Origin: Betaproteobacteria bacterium Ga0077523
Lineage (GTDB): Bacteria; Pseudomonadota; Gammaproteobacteria; Burkholderiales; Ga0077523
DNA length: 64,000 bases
Assembly: GCA_001464695.1 (NCBI GenBank)
Contig: LNDQ01000112.1
Span: 62,001-126,000, forward strand
Direction of reading: 5' to 3'
Part shown: positions 1 through 9,152 of the stretch, piece after piece
How positions within the stretch are numbered: position 1 is the first letter of the stretch
Layout of the letters: the number at the start of each line of letters is the position of its first letter
Notes under the pieces: model-generated
What the model was told of the DNA's origin: nothing
Seen by the model: the letters and a program-made list of their open reading frames with translations, nothing else
Database searches by the model: none
Program-made: the position numbers and the translations under genes

Positions 1-1122
1 CAGGTGCACGGTGGTGTCGGCCTGCAGCGTCTTCACGGCGAGGTACAGGATGCGGTGAAAGTCCGTTGCCGGGATCTCGCTGCGCCCGGCCTCCAGCAAC
101 TCGTAGATGATCAGCGCCGCAAGGTGGCTCAAGTGCACCGACACGAGCTGATACATCGCGTGCATGTACGCATCGCGGATCTGCTCGGCCTGCAGGCGCG
201 TCGCGTTCGCGAACAGGCGCTTGTCGGCGCGTTCGGAGTGGGTCGTGAACGCGTCCTTGAGATGCCCGAGGCGCTCGCCGCTCGCGGCCACCAGTTCGCG
301 CTCGCGATCGCTCCAGAAGTTCGCCGCCCGTAGCGGATTGCCGAGGCGGATGTCCATGTCCGTCTCGCGCAGCAGGATGTTGCCTTCGATCAGCAACTCC
401 TCGCGCATGCGCGGGCTGATGCCCCGGTTGAAGAACTCCACGCCGGCCTGCAGCGGATTGCCGCGCACACGCATCGGATAGAACGTGATGTTGGCCGGCA
501 CGATCAGCGTCGGCCGGCGCGCCCGGCCGATCAGCAACGCGGGGCTGTCGAGACCGATCAGATCGCACCACGCTTCCAGGCGCCGATGATCGCGGCGCTC
601 GGCCGCGCTCAGCACCGCCTGCTTGAAGACCTCCAGGGCCAGCGCGATCACGGCCGCACCGCTGTGCTGTTTGCGTCGTTGCTGGGCACTGCGCGAGTAC
701 ACGCTGTACTGGCCGCTGCCGTCCAGCACCTGGCGGTCCTTCACCATGCCGCCTTCCGGAAACACGATGAGCTTGCGCCCGCGCAGGACTTCCGCGGCGA
801 GCAGGCTCAACAGGTGCGGATGATTGTTCGGCACCGCACCGACACCCTGCAGGTACGAAGCGAAGCGGTCGTTGCCCTTGAACAGATCATGGTCGGCGAT
901 GGACCGGCATTGCGCACCGCACTGCTCCCAGAACAGGTATTGCGGGATGAAGGTCTCGAAGCGCGCGAAATGGTTGAAGACGAAGATGTCGCCCGCTTCC
1001 ACCTGGCCCTGGTCGTGGTGCAGGCGGATGTTGACCTTGAGCACCCGGCGCAGGAAGCGCATGAACCGTCCCGTCCACTGGTAGGCGGCGGGGTTGAGGG
1101 GGAAGTCGAGGCCGGTGTCCAT
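1..1122 (-). CDS. PlsC-like acyltransferase domain protein (3' end outside window)
   Basis: This reading frame opens at an ATG at 1122 and runs without a stop to the window edge, so 374 residues are visible and the C-terminus is missing. The N-terminal part resembles glycerol-3-phosphate/lysophosphatidate acyltransferases. NHFARFE at residues 50-56 corresponds to the NHx4D catalytic motif, with Glu in place of Asp, and IVFPEGG at 119-125 corresponds to the FPEG acyl-acceptor motif. The region after about residue 200 is longer than in ordinary PlsC proteins (about 240 aa) and I do not recognise it. It lies downstream of the di-heme peroxidase on the same strand with a 138 bp gap. An acyl-transfer role in lipid metabolism is inferred from the two motifs only. 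Confidence 0.7.
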   Translation of the reverse strand, partial: MDTGLDFPLNPAAYQWTGRFMRFLRRVLKVNIRLHHDQGQVEAGDIFVFNHFARFETFIPQYLFWEQCGAQCRSIADHDLFKGNDRFASYLQGVGAVPNNHPHLLSLLAAEVLRGRKLIVFPEGGMVKDRQVLDGSGQYSVYSRSAQQRRKQHSGAAVIALALEVFKQAVLSAAERRDHRRLEAWCDLIGLDSPALLIGRARRPTLIVPANITFYPMRVRGNPLQAGVEFFNRGISPRMREELLIEGNILLRETDMDIRLGNPLRAANFWSDRERELVAASGERLGHLKDAFTTHSERADKRLFANATRLQAEQIRDAYMHAMYQLVSVHLSHLAALIIYELLEAGRSEIPATDFHRILYLAVKTLQADTTVHL

Positions 1123-1260
1123 GGTCGAGCGGGCATGCCGCGCGCCGGCGCAGCTCCCTTCAGGTGACCGCGCGCGGTGGTGCGAGGTTCCTTACGGCCG
1201 ACGCAAGCGTTGTGCCGTGGCTGGCACCTGCGGCCCGTCCGACCGCTCGAGCGCGCCGTG

Positions 1261-2313
1261 CTACTGCAGGCGGGCGCGGGCTTCCCGGGCCAGCGCCGCG
1301 GCGTTGTCGCTGTTCAGGCTTTTCAGGAACGCCTCGAGCTGCCGCTTTTGCGCCTCGGACAGCCGCAGCGGGCGCACCAGCGGGTCCTTGCCCGGGTCGG
1401 CGCTGCCGCCGCGGTCATACCACTCGACCACGTCGCGCAGGGTCGGCAACGAGCCGTCGTGCATGTACGGGGCCGTGAGCGCGACGTTGCGCAGGCTCGG
1501 AGTACGGAACGCGTAGCGGTCCTCGGCACGGCCGCTGACCTCGAAGCGCCCCAGATCGGGTTCGGCCTTCTTCGAACCGATCTCACCGCGGGCGCGAGCC
1601 CACTCGATGCCGGTATTGCGGAACCGGTTGTCGCTGAAAGTGGCGCTGGCGGCGTCGACCGTATGGCAGGCGTTGCAGCCGCTCCAGTTGAACACGGTGA
1701 ACCCAGCCTGTTCCTCCGTCGTGAGCGCGGCCTCTTCCTTGCCATAGAACCAGCGGTCGAAACGCGAGCCTCCCGCCACGAGCGTTCGTTCATAGGCGGC
1801 GATCGCCGCGGCGATGGTCTTGCGTGAGACCCCTTCGTCGCCGAACGCGCGGCGAAACATGTCGGCGTACTCGCGTCGATACCGCAGGCGGCCGACCACG
1901 CTTTCCGCGGAGGGGTTCCACATCTCGGACTGGCTCAGCAGCGGGAACCAGACCTGCTCCTCGAGGGTGCCGGCGCGGCCGTCGTGGAAGAAGGACGAAG
2001 CGAGGTCGGTGTTGAGCAGCGTCGGCGAATTGCGCCGCAGCGCCTGGCCGCCGCGCCCGAAGGCGACGGTGCCGGCATTGACCGTGAAGGCGTGCTCGGG
2101 AATGTGGCAGGTGGCGCAGGCCATGACGCCGTCCTCGGCCAGTTGCGGTTCGAAGAACAGGCGGCGGCCCAGCTCGATCCGCGCGAGCGTCTGTGCATCG
2201 GTCGCGATCGGCGCCGTGGCGGGCAGACCCAGGCGCGCGGCATCCTGGGCGAAGGCCGCGCCGGTCGCGAGTGCCAGGATCAGAGCGAGCCGGCGTGCGG
2301 TCGGATTCATCAT
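1261..2313 (-). CDS. di-heme cytochrome c peroxidase (CcpA/MauG family)
   Basis: The 350-residue protein starts with a signal peptide (ALATGAAFA before QD, about residue 22) and is expected in the periplasm. Two c-type heme sites are visible, CATCH at residues 66-70 and CNACH at 213-217, the spacing expected for bacterial di-heme peroxidases. The [17 protein letters not shown] segment near the C-terminus is also typical of the family. These enzymes reduce hydrogen peroxide with electrons from small cytochromes c; MauG relatives instead modify proteins. Starts at 2313 or 2310 (ATGATG) are equivalent. The gene is divergent from the DUF255 gene with only 44 bp between the starts, so their promoters must overlap. 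The exact substrate is not determinable. Confidence 0.9.
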   Translation of the reverse strand: MMNPTARRLALILALATGAAFAQDAARLGLPATAPIATDAQTLARIELGRRLFFEPQLAEDGVMACATCHIPEHAFTVNAGTVAFGRGGQALRRNSPTLLNTDLASSFFHDGRAGTLEEQVWFPLLSQSEMWNPSAESVVGRLRYRREYADMFRRAFGDEGVSRKTIAAAIAAYERTLVAGGSRFDRWFYGKEEAALTTEEQAGFTVFNWSGCNACHTVDAASATFSDNRFRNTGIEWARARGEIGSKKAEPDLGRFEVSGRAEDRYAFRTPSLRNVALTAPYMHDGSLPTLRDVVEWYDRGGSADPGKDPLVRPLRLSEAQKRQLEAFLKSLNSDNAAALAREARARLQ

Positions 2314-2357
2314 GGGTGCATGGTAACCTGCCTCGCACCTGCCCCCAGAGCACGCGC

Positions 2358-4385
2358 ATGCCCAATCGCCTCGCTCGCGAGACCAGTCCCTACCTGCAGC
2401 AGCACGCGGACAATCCGGTCGACTGGTATCCGTGGGGCGAGGATGCGCTGCGCCGCGCGCGCGAACAGGACAAGCCGATCCTGCTGTCGGTGGGCTACTC
2501 CGCCTGTCACTGGTGCCACGTGATGGCGCACGAATCGTTCGAGGACGCGGAAGTCGCTGCGGTGATGAACGCGCTGTTCGTGAACATCAAGGTGGATCGC
2601 GAAGAGCGACCCGACATCGACCAGATCTACCAGACGGCCCATCACCTGCTCACACAGCGCGCCGGCGGCTGGCCGCTCACGATGTTCCTGGCGCCCGACG
2701 GCAAGCCGTTCTTCGGTGGCACGTATTTTCCGAAGGCGCCCCGCTACAACCTGCCGGGCTTCACCGGCTTGCTGGAACGGGTCGCCGCGGTCTATCGCAC
2801 GCAGCGGCGCGAGATTGACGAGCAGAACGACGAGCTGGTGAAGATCCTCGGTGGCACCGTCCCGCGGGCGGCGCAGGACCCGGTCGAACCGGACGACCGT
2901 CCGATCGCGGACGCTCGCCGCGAGTTGCTCGCAGCATTCGATCCGGTGCACGGCGGTCTCGGCGGGGCTCCCAAGTTTCCTCATCCCTACGAGTTCGATC
3001 TGCTGTTGCGCGCGGACGGCGACGCGCGCCGTGCAACGCTGCTCACTCTCACCAGGATGGCGGAAGGCGGCATCTACGATCAGTTGGGCGGTGGCTTCTG
3101 CCGCTACAGCGTGGACGGGGAATGGCTGATCCCGCATTTTGAGAAGATGCTCTACGACAATGGGCCGCTGCTGCGCCTGTACACGGATGCATGGCTGTTG
3201 ACCCGCGACCCCCTGTACGCCCGGGTGTGCGAGGAAACCGCCGCGTGGGTGATGCGCGAGATGCAGGCGGCCGCCGGCGGGTACTGCTCGAGTCTCGATG
3301 CCGACGCTGAAGGGCAGGAAGGCAAGTTCCACGTCTGGGACCGCGATGAAGTGGCGGCGCTGCTGACCGAGGACGAGTTCCGGGTCGCCGCCGGCCGCTA
3401 CGGCCTCGACGGCCCACCGAACTTCGAGCAGCGCCATTGGCACCTGCATGTGGCGCGCAGCACCGACGCGGTGGCGGCCGCAATCGATCGTCCGGTCGCG
3501 GACTGTGAAGCGTTGCTGGCAAGTGCTCGTGCCAAGCTCCACGCCGCGCGCGAGCGTCGGGTGCATCCGGCCCGCGACGACAAGATCCTGACGAGCTGGA
3601 ACGGATTGATGATCGAGGGCATGGCGCACGCAGCGCGCGTGTTCGATCGACCCGACTGGCTGGACTCGGCCCGGCGTGCGCTGGATTTTCTCCGGTCCTC
3701 GCTCTGGCGCGACGGCCGGCTGCTCGCCACGCACAAGGACGGCGTGAGTCATCTCAACGCCTACCTGGACGACCATGCGTTCCTGCTCGGGGCCTTGCTC
3801 GAGTTCCTGCAGGCCGAGTTCCGGCGCGCGGATCTCGATTGGGCGATCGCGCTGGCCGATCTGCTGCTCGAACGGTTCGAGGACCGGGCGGATGGCGGGT
3901 TCTGGTTCACGAGCCACGACCACGAACAACTGATCCTGCGCACCAAGCCCGGCCACGACAACGCCACGCCCGCAGGCAACGGCGTGGCCGCGCTGCAGTT
4001 GCAGCGGCTGGGCCACCTGATCGGCGACCCGCGCTACCTGGCGGCGGCCGAGCGGACCGTGCGGTTGTTCCACGGTGCAGCGGCGCGGCAGCCCGGCGGC
4101 TTCGCGAGCTACTGCCGGGCCTTGAGCGAGTACCTCGAGCCGCCGGCGATCGTGATGGTCCGAGGCCCGTCCGCTGGTCTTGCGGAGTGGTCACGCGCGC
4201 TGGCAGCCCACTACGCACCTTCGACAATGACTTTTGTACTACCTGATAGGACGGAACCCCTGCCCGCTGCCATGGACAAGCCGCCGGGAGCTGCGGTCAA
4301 CGCCTGGGTCTGCCGCGGCGTTGTATGCCTGCCGCCGATGGACCGGATTGCAGAGGTGCTCCGGGAGATCGGCGCCGCGGCCTGA
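2358..4385 (+). CDS. DUF255 thioredoxin-domain protein (YyaL/SPATA20 family)
   Basis: This 675-residue protein has an N-terminal thioredoxin-like DUF255 domain and a long alpha/alpha-barrel-like C-terminal part. [20 protein letters not shown], followed by the [10 protein letters not shown] redox motif (C50-H-W-C53), is diagnostic of the family. The length matches full-length bacterial YyaL proteins. The open frame extends upstream to 2193 over the peroxidase gene, but the family N-terminus begins at the ATG at 2358, which I chose. The biochemical role of the family is not established; a redox or sugar-epimerase-like activity has been suggested from structure. It is followed after 86 bp by a cytochrome c gene with its own candidate promoter. 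Confidence 0.9.
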   Translation: MPNRLARETSPYLQQHADNPVDWYPWGEDALRRAREQDKPILLSVGYSACHWCHVMAHESFEDAEVAAVMNALFVNIKVDREERPDIDQIYQTAHHLLTQRAGGWPLTMFLAPDGKPFFGGTYFPKAPRYNLPGFTGLLERVAAVYRTQRREIDEQNDELVKILGGTVPRAAQDPVEPDDRPIADARRELLAAFDPVHGGLGGAPKFPHPYEFDLLLRADGDARRATLLTLTRMAEGGIYDQLGGGFCRYSVDGEWLIPHFEKMLYDNGPLLRLYTDAWLLTRDPLYARVCEETAAWVMREMQAAAGGYCSSLDADAEGQEGKFHVWDRDEVAALLTEDEFRVAAGRYGLDGPPNFEQRHWHLHVARSTDAVAAAIDRPVADCEALLASARAKLHAARERRVHPARDDKILTSWNGLMIEGMAHAARVFDRPDWLDSARRALDFLRSSLWRDGRLLATHKDGVSHLNAYLDDHAFLLGALLEFLQAEFRRADLDWAIALADLLLERFEDRADGGFWFTSHDHEQLILRTKPGHDNATPAGNGVAALQLQRLGHLIGDPRYLAAAERTVRLFHGAAARQPGGFASYCRALSEYLEPPAIVMVRGPSAGLAEWSRALAAHYAPSTMTFVLPDRTEPLPAAMDKPPGAAVNAWVCRGVVCLPPMDRIAEVLREIGAAA

Positions 4386-4405
4386 GGTGAATTTCCGCCG
4401 TGCCG

Positions 4406-4434
4406 TTTCCAAGGCGCTGGAAAGACCCTAGAAT
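4406..4434 (+). promoter_or_regulatory. candidate sigma70 promoter of the cytochrome c gene
   Basis: TTTCCA (4406-4411) and TAGAAT (4429-4434) are separated by 17 bp and lie 38 bp before the start codon. The -10 box matches 5 of 6 consensus bases and the -35 box 4 of 6. This is a prediction from sequence only. Confidence 0.4.
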
Positions 4435-4471
4435 TCGCCGCAGTCTTCGTCCGACACCCCAAGGAGAACGC

Positions 4472-4792
4472 ATGAAACTGATCCTTTCCACCGCGGCGCT
4501 GGCCGTTGGTATTGCCGCCACCGGTGCGGCGCACGCCGCCGATGCCGCCAAGGCCGCCGCCCTGATGAAGGGCAGCGATTGCATGGCCTGTCATGCCGAA
4601 GCGACCAAGCTCGTCGGACCGTCCTACAAGGAGATCGCGAAGAAGTACGACGCGAGCGCCACCGACGCATTGGTGAAGAAGGTCAAGGCGGGCGGCTCCG
4701 GCGCCTGGGGCGCCGTGCCCATGACGCCGCATCCGAATCTGAAGGACGAGGATGTCAAAGTCATGGTGGAGTGGATCCTGTCGTTGAAGTGA
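4472..4792 (+). CDS. class I monoheme cytochrome c (c551/c552 type)
   Basis: A 106-residue exported protein with a cleavable signal peptide ending AAHA near residue 22. One heme-binding site is visible, CMACH at residues 37-41, and the likely axial Met lies in the VPMTPHPNL segment. Size and layout match small periplasmic electron carriers of the c551/c552 (c8) group, which pass electrons to terminal oxidases, nitrite reductases or cytochrome c peroxidases. The open frame extends to 4400, but the ATG at 4472 has a strong AAGGAG ribosome site 6 bases upstream (4461-4466) and starts the signal peptide. A rho-independent terminator follows at once, so it appears monocistronic. Confidence 0.92.
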   Translation: MKLILSTAALAVGIAATGAAHAADAAKAAALMKGSDCMACHAEATKLVGPSYKEIAKKYDASATDALVKKVKAGGSGAWGAVPMTPHPNLKDEDVKVMVEWILSLK

Positions 4793-4818
4793 TCTGCCGG
4801 ACCGTCGCACGACGGTAA

Positions 4819-4848
4819 GAAAACCGGCCCCAGCGGCCGGTTTTTTTT
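4819..4848 (+). terminator. rho-independent terminator after cytochrome c
   Basis: A 9-bp perfect stem (AAACCGGCC at 4821-4829 pairing with GGCCGGTTT at 4835-4843), a 5-base loop and a run of eight T from 4841 form a textbook intrinsic terminator 27 bases after the stop codon. Confidence 0.9.
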
Positions 4849-4883
4849 CGCCTCCACCGAGGGGCGATGCCGGTTGCGTCAAA

Positions 4884-4913
4884 TTGACGGGCCTGGGGCC
4901 GACAGGGAATAAT
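4884..4913 (+). promoter_or_regulatory. candidate sigma70 promoter of the ABC importer operon
   Basis: TTGACG (4884-4889) and AATAAT (4908-4913) are separated by 18 bp and lie 42 bp before the start codon of the binding-protein gene. Each box matches 5 of 6 consensus bases. Confidence 0.5.
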
Positions 4914-4955
4914 CCCTGCGATCCGTATCCCCGTCGGCTACCCCGAGGAAAAACC

Positions 4956-6176
4956 ATGCCGCTCACCCGAGTCCCGTTCCGCCTCCGGTCCGTTGCCGTG
5001 CTGTCCGCCGTGCTGCTGGTTGCTGCCTGCGGCAAACAGGAAGAAGCGGCCAAACCCGCAGCGGGTGGCGGCGCCACGGTGGTCAAGATCGGGCATGCCG
5101 CACCGCTCACCGGTGGCATCGCGCACCTCGGCAAGGACAACGAAGCCGGTGTCCGTCTCGCCGTCGACGAGGCCAACGCCAAGGGACTCACCATCGGCGG
5201 CGCCAAGGTCCAGTTCGAGATGCTGTCGGAAGACGACGAAGGCAAACCGGACAAAGGTCCGATCATCGCGCAGAAGTTCACCGACGCGAAGGTCGCCGGC
5301 GTAGTGGGACACCTCAATTCGGGGGTTACGATTCCGGCTTCCGCCGTGTACAACACGGCTGGCATCCCGATGATCTCGGGCTCGGCGACCAATCCGAAGC
5401 TGACCGAGCAGGGCTTCGCAGTGACTTTCCGCACGGTCGGACGCGACGATCAGCAAGGCCCGGCCATCGCCAGTTACCTGGCGGCGCAGTTCCAGCCTAA
5501 GGTCGTGGCCGTGGTGGACGACGCCACGTCGTACGGCGAAGGCCTGGCGAACGAGGTCGAGAAATCGCTCAAGGCGGCGGGCATTACCGTGCTCGCGCGC
5601 GAGAAGGGCACTGACAAGACCACCGACTGGAAAGCCATTCTCACCAAGTTGAAGGGCAAGAAGCCCGACGCGATCTTCTACGGCGGCATGGATTCGGGTG
5701 GTGGTCCGCTGGTCAAGCAGGGCCGCGAGCTGGGGATCAAAGCCGTGTTCGCCTTTGGCGACGGTGCGTGCACGGACAAGATGCAGGAGCTCGCGGGTGC
5801 CGCTGCCGAAGGGCTGGTGTGCTCGCAGGCCGGCATTCCCGCCCAGGCCTCGAGCAAGTCGTTCATCGATGCCTTCAAGGCCAAGTTCGGATCCGACCCC
5901 ATCATCTACGCGCCCTTCACCTACGATGCGACCAACCTCATCATCACGGCGATGCAGAAGGCGGATTCGGTCGATCCTGCCAAGTATCTGCCGGTGCTGA
6001 AAGCGATCAGCTTCGACGGGGCCAGCGGCCACATCGAGTTCGACGAAAAGGGTGACCGCAAGGATGCCGAGATGACGATCTTCACGCTGAAGGACGGCAA
6101 GATCGTCCCGGTAGCCATCATCAAGTCGGGCAAGACCATCCCCTTCGAGGAATTCGCGAAAGGTGCGGGAGCCTGA
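4956..6176 (+). CDS. branched-chain amino-acid type ABC transporter, substrate-binding lipoprotein
   Basis: This 406-residue protein is a periplasmic type I binding protein of the LivK/LivJ family. The lipobox LLVAAC places the lipid-modified cysteine at residue 25, so it is probably membrane-anchored rather than free. The mature part begins with the family pattern KIGHAAPLTGGIAHLGKDN and covers both lobes. The ATG at 4956 follows a GAGGAA ribosome site; an in-frame TTG at 4884 lies inside the promoter and was rejected. It heads an operon with two permeases and two ATPases. The substrate may be branched-chain amino acids, but the family also binds amides, urea and aromatic acids, so specificity is open. 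Confidence 0.92.
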   Translation: MPLTRVPFRLRSVAVLSAVLLVAACGKQEEAAKPAAGGGATVVKIGHAAPLTGGIAHLGKDNEAGVRLAVDEANAKGLTIGGAKVQFEMLSEDDEGKPDKGPIIAQKFTDAKVAGVVGHLNSGVTIPASAVYNTAGIPMISGSATNPKLTEQGFAVTFRTVGRDDQQGPAIASYLAAQFQPKVVAVVDDATSYGEGLANEVEKSLKAAGITVLAREKGTDKTTDWKAILTKLKGKKPDAIFYGGMDSGGGPLVKQGRELGIKAVFAFGDGACTDKMQELAGAAAEGLVCSQAGIPAQASSKSFIDAFKAKFGSDPIIYAPFTYDATNLIITAMQKADSVDPAKYLPVLKAISFDGASGHIEFDEKGDRKDAEMTIFTLKDGKIVPVAIIKSGKTIPFEEFAKGAGA

Positions 6177-6251
6177 TCGACTGATCCCAACGGCAATCCG
6201 CTCCGAACCACCGGCGCTGAGCAGCTTGAAATCGCGCCGCTGGACGCTTCC

Positions 6252-6279
6252 GAAAACGGCACCCGCGGGTGCTGTTTTC
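6252..6279 (+). terminator. hairpin between binding protein and permease genes
   Basis: GAAAACGGCACCC (6252-6264) can pair with GGGTGCTGTTTTC (6267-6279) with one mismatch, giving a long stem ending in a short T run. It lies between the first and second genes of the importer operon. Such partial terminators are common there and would keep the binding protein in excess over the membrane parts. Confidence 0.55.
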
Positions 6280-6310
6280 GTTGCTGCATCCCGCTAACGG
6301 CAAGCCGTTC

Positions 6311-7303
6311 ATGGAAGTCTTCCTGCAGCAGATCATCAACGGGCTGACGCTGGGCAGCATCTACGCCATCGTCGCGCTCGGCTACACCATGGTCTACGGC
6401 ATCGTGCAGCTCATCAACTTCGCGCACGGCGAAGTGGTGATGATCGGCGCGATGGTGGCGCTGACGGTGATCAGTTCGCTCGCCGGCGCGAACACGGGCA
6501 TGCCGCCGCTGGTCATCGTGCTGGCCGGCATCGCTTGCGCGGTGCCGGTGTGCATGGGGGTGGGCTACACCATGGAGCGCGTCGCGTATCGTCCATTGCG
6601 CGGTGCGCCGCGCCTGGCGCCGCTCATCACCGCCATCGGCATCTCCATCATCCTGCAGCACCTGGCCATGCTGATCTGGAGCCGCAACCCGCTGTCGTTT
6701 CCGCAGATCATCCCGAACCCGGTGTTCGAGATCGCCGGAGCGAACGTGAGCGGTGTCCAGATCGCCATCATCAGCCTTTCGGCACTGATGATGCTGGGGC
6801 TCACCGCACTGGTGTACCGGACCCGGCTCGGCACCGCCATGCGCGCCACCTCGGAGAACCCGCAGGTGGCCGGCCTGATGGGGGTGAACATCAACCGCGT
6901 CATCGCCTCGACCTTCGTCATCGGTGCAGGGCTCGGTGCGGTGGCGGGCGTGATGGTCGGCACCTACTACGGCATTGCGCATTACACGATGGGTGCGCTG
7001 CTCGGGCTGAAGGCGTTTTCGGCGGCCGTGCTGGGCGGCATCGGCAACCTGGCCGGCGCGATGCTGGGCGGCATTCTGCTGGGGCTGGTGGAAGCGCTCG
7101 GTGCCGGGTACATCGGCGAGTTCACCGACCTGTGCCACGTTTCGTGGATCTCGACCGGGCTCGCGGAGCGCTGCGCGCAGGACGGCCATGTCGTGTTGAT
7201 GGGCAGCAACTACCAGGACGTGTTCGCGTTCCTCGTCCTGATCGCAGTGCTGGTGTTCAGGCCTTCGGGCCTGCTCGGCGAAAGAGTCGGGGATCGCGCG
7301 TGA
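6311..7303 (+). CDS. livH: branched-chain amino-acid type ABC transporter permease LivH
   Basis: A 330-residue integral membrane protein of the LivH family with about eight hydrophobic segments. It opens with the characteristic FLQQIINGLTLGSIYAIVAL and the YTMVYGIVQLINFAHGE motif. The ATG at 6311 begins exactly at the family N-terminus; an in-frame GTG at 6269 falls in the preceding hairpin and is less likely. LivH and LivM form the heterodimeric inner-membrane channel. A roughly 30-residue insert containing two Cys (LCHVSW and ERCAQD) lies before the last segments and seems longer than in the E. coli protein. Its stop overlaps the livM start (GTGA). Confidence 0.93.
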   Translation: MEVFLQQIINGLTLGSIYAIVALGYTMVYGIVQLINFAHGEVVMIGAMVALTVISSLAGANTGMPPLVIVLAGIACAVPVCMGVGYTMERVAYRPLRGAPRLAPLITAIGISIILQHLAMLIWSRNPLSFPQIIPNPVFEIAGANVSGVQIAIISLSALMMLGLTALVYRTRLGTAMRATSENPQVAGLMGVNINRVIASTFVIGAGLGAVAGVMVGTYYGIAHYTMGALLGLKAFSAAVLGGIGNLAGAMLGGILLGLVEALGAGYIGEFTDLCHVSWISTGLAERCAQDGHVVLMGSNYQDVFAFLVLIAVLVFRPSGLLGERVGDRA

Positions 7304-8376
7304 GTGCCAAGCCGATGGACGCGAAGGCGAAGGTCGGCATCGTACTGATCGCGGTCGTGCTCGCGGTGCTGCCCTTCGTGCTCGCGCACGTGGGCACGGC
7401 CTGGGTGCGCATCACCAACCTCGCGATCCTGTTCTGCCTGCTCTCGCTCGGGCTCAACATCGTGGTGGGGTTCGCCGGGCTGCTGGACCTGGGCTACATC
7501 GCCTTCTACGCGGTCGGTGCGTACTGCTACGCCCTGCTCGCTTCGCCGCATTTCGGCCTGCACTTGCCCTTCTGGATCATCCTGCCGATTGGTGCTGGTG
7601 TCGCCTGCCTGTTCGGCGTGCTGCTCGGTGCGCCGACCCTCAAGTTGCGTGGCGACTATCTCGCCATCGTCACGCTGGGCTTCGGCGAGATCGTGCGCGT
7701 GTTCCTCAACAACCTGTCCCGCCCGGTCAACATCACCAACGGGCCCCAGGGCGTCACGCTCATCGATCCGTTCAAGCTGGATGGCTTCAGCTTCAGCAAG
7801 AGCGAGACGCTGCTCGGCCTGACCTTCTCCGGCCCCATCAAGTACTACTACCTGCTGCTGCTCGTGCTGCTCGTCGTGATCGTGATCAACGTGCGCCTGC
7901 AGGACTCGCGCGTCGGCCGCGCCTGGGTGGCGATCCGCGAAGACGAGACCGCCGCTCAAGCCATGGGCATCAACACGCGCAACGTGAAACTGCTGGCCTT
8001 CGCCATGGGCGCCAGCTTCGGCGGCATCGCCGGTGGCATGTTCGCTGCCATGCAGGGGTTCATCAGCCCCGAGAGTTTCGTGCTGGTCGAATCCATCATG
8101 GTGCTCGCCATGGTGGTGCTGGGCGGCATGGGCAACATCTGGGGTGTGATCGCCGGCGCGGTGCTGCTGTCGTTCGTGCCGGAGATCCTGCGCTACACCG
8201 TCGAGCCCCTGCAGAAGGCCGCGTTCGGCCGTCTCATCATCGAGCCTGAAGTGATCCGCATGCTGCTCTTCGGTCTCGCCCTGGTGCTGATGATGCTGTT
8301 CCGGCCGGCGGGACTGTTTCCTTCCAAGACGCGCCGCCGCGAGTTCGCGGCTGCCGAACAGCAGCATGTCGGCTGA
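7300..8376 (+). CDS. livM: branched-chain amino-acid type ABC transporter permease LivM
   Basis: A 358-residue polytopic membrane protein, partner of LivH in the importer channel. NLAILFCLLSLGLNIVVGFA and the later RVGRAWVAIREDETAAQAMG cytoplasmic coupling segment are typical of LivM. The GTG at 7300 overlaps the livH stop by four bases (GTGA), which implies translational coupling; the frame open upstream of it is antisense-like noise over livH. An internal ATG at 7315 is an alternative start. The gene ends 11 bases inside livG. Confidence 0.93.
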   Translation: MSAKPMDAKAKVGIVLIAVVLAVLPFVLAHVGTAWVRITNLAILFCLLSLGLNIVVGFAGLLDLGYIAFYAVGAYCYALLASPHFGLHLPFWIILPIGAGVACLFGVLLGAPTLKLRGDYLAIVTLGFGEIVRVFLNNLSRPVNITNGPQGVTLIDPFKLDGFSFSKSETLLGLTFSGPIKYYYLLLLVLLVVIVINVRLQDSRVGRAWVAIREDETAAQAMGINTRNVKLLAFAMGASFGGIAGGMFAAMQGFISPESFVLVESIMVLAMVVLGGMGNIWGVIAGAVLLSFVPEILRYTVEPLQKAAFGRLIIEPEVIRMLLFGLALVLMMLFRPAGLFPSKTRRREFAAAEQQHVG

Positions 8377-9145
8377 AGCGCCGCTGCTCGAAACGCGGGG
8401 AGTGGAAAAGCGTTTTGGCGGCCTCACCGCACTGTCGGATGTGTCTATCGCCATCCGCCGTGGCGAGATCTACGGCCTGATCGGCCCCAACGGCGCCGGC
8501 AAGACCACGTTGTTCAACGTGCTGACCGGGCTCTACGTGCCCGAGCGTGGCGAGGTCGTGTTCGACGGTCAGGCGCTGTCGGGCCTCAAACCCTATCGCG
8601 TGGCCCTCGCCGGCATCGCGCGCACCTTCCAGAACATCCGCCTGTTCGCCAACATGACGGCGTTGGAGAACGTCATGGTCGGGCGCCATCTGCGTACCCA
8701 CGCGGGGGTGTTCGGCGCGGTGTTGCGCACCCGCGCGACGCGCGAGGAAGAGGGCGCCATCGCGGAACGTGCGCGAACGCTGCTGCACTACGTGGGTGTC
8801 GAGCGCCATTCGAACATCATTGCCCGCAACCTGTCCTACGGCGACCAGCGGCGGCTGGAGATCGCCCGCGCACTGGCTACGGAGCCGAAGTTGCTGGCTC
8901 TCGACGAACCCGCTGCCGGCATGAATCCGACCGAACGGCAGGCGCTCGGGCAACTGGTCGCGCGCATTCGCGACGACGGTACCACCGTACTGCTGATCGA
9001 GCACGACGTGAAACTGGTCATGGGTCTGTGCGATCGCGTGGCAGTCCTCGACTATGGCAAGAAGATCGCGGAGGGGTTGCCGAAGGAAGTGCAGCGCGAC
9101 CCGGCGGTGATCGAAGCCTATATCGGCGTCGCACCGGCGGCCTGA
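8366..9145 (+). CDS. livG: branched-chain amino-acid type ABC transporter ATP-binding protein LivG
   Basis: A 259-residue cytoplasmic ATPase. Walker A GPNGAGKTT, ABC signature LSYGDQRRLEIARAL (YG in place of the usual SGG, normal for LivG), Walker B LLALDEP and the switch histidine in LLIEHD are all present. It pairs with LivF to energise LivHM. Its start overlaps the end of livM by 11 bases and livF begins 7 bases after its stop, so the set is one transcription unit. Confidence 0.94.
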   Translation: MSAEAPLLETRGVEKRFGGLTALSDVSIAIRRGEIYGLIGPNGAGKTTLFNVLTGLYVPERGEVVFDGQALSGLKPYRVALAGIARTFQNIRLFANMTALENVMVGRHLRTHAGVFGAVLRTRATREEEGAIAERARTLLHYVGVERHSNIIARNLSYGDQRRLEIARALATEPKLLALDEPAAGMNPTERQALGQLVARIRDDGTTVLLIEHDVKLVMGLCDRVAVLDYGKKIAEGLPKEVQRDPAVIEAYIGVAPAA

Positions 9146-9152
9146 TCGGCGC

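Noticed and set aside
586-1167. Plus-strand 193-codon frame at the left edge
   Set aside because: It is antisense to the PlsC-like gene, whose motifs NHFARFE and FPEGG are in the correct order on the minus strand.
2310-4073. A 587-codon minus-strand frame opposite the DUF255 gene
   Set aside because: The plus-strand protein has clear family motifs; the minus translation is low-complexity shadow sequence.
6177-6310. Gap between livK-like gene and livH as a gene break
   Set aside because: The hairpin there can be read as a partial terminator; gene order, strand and family show a single importer operon.
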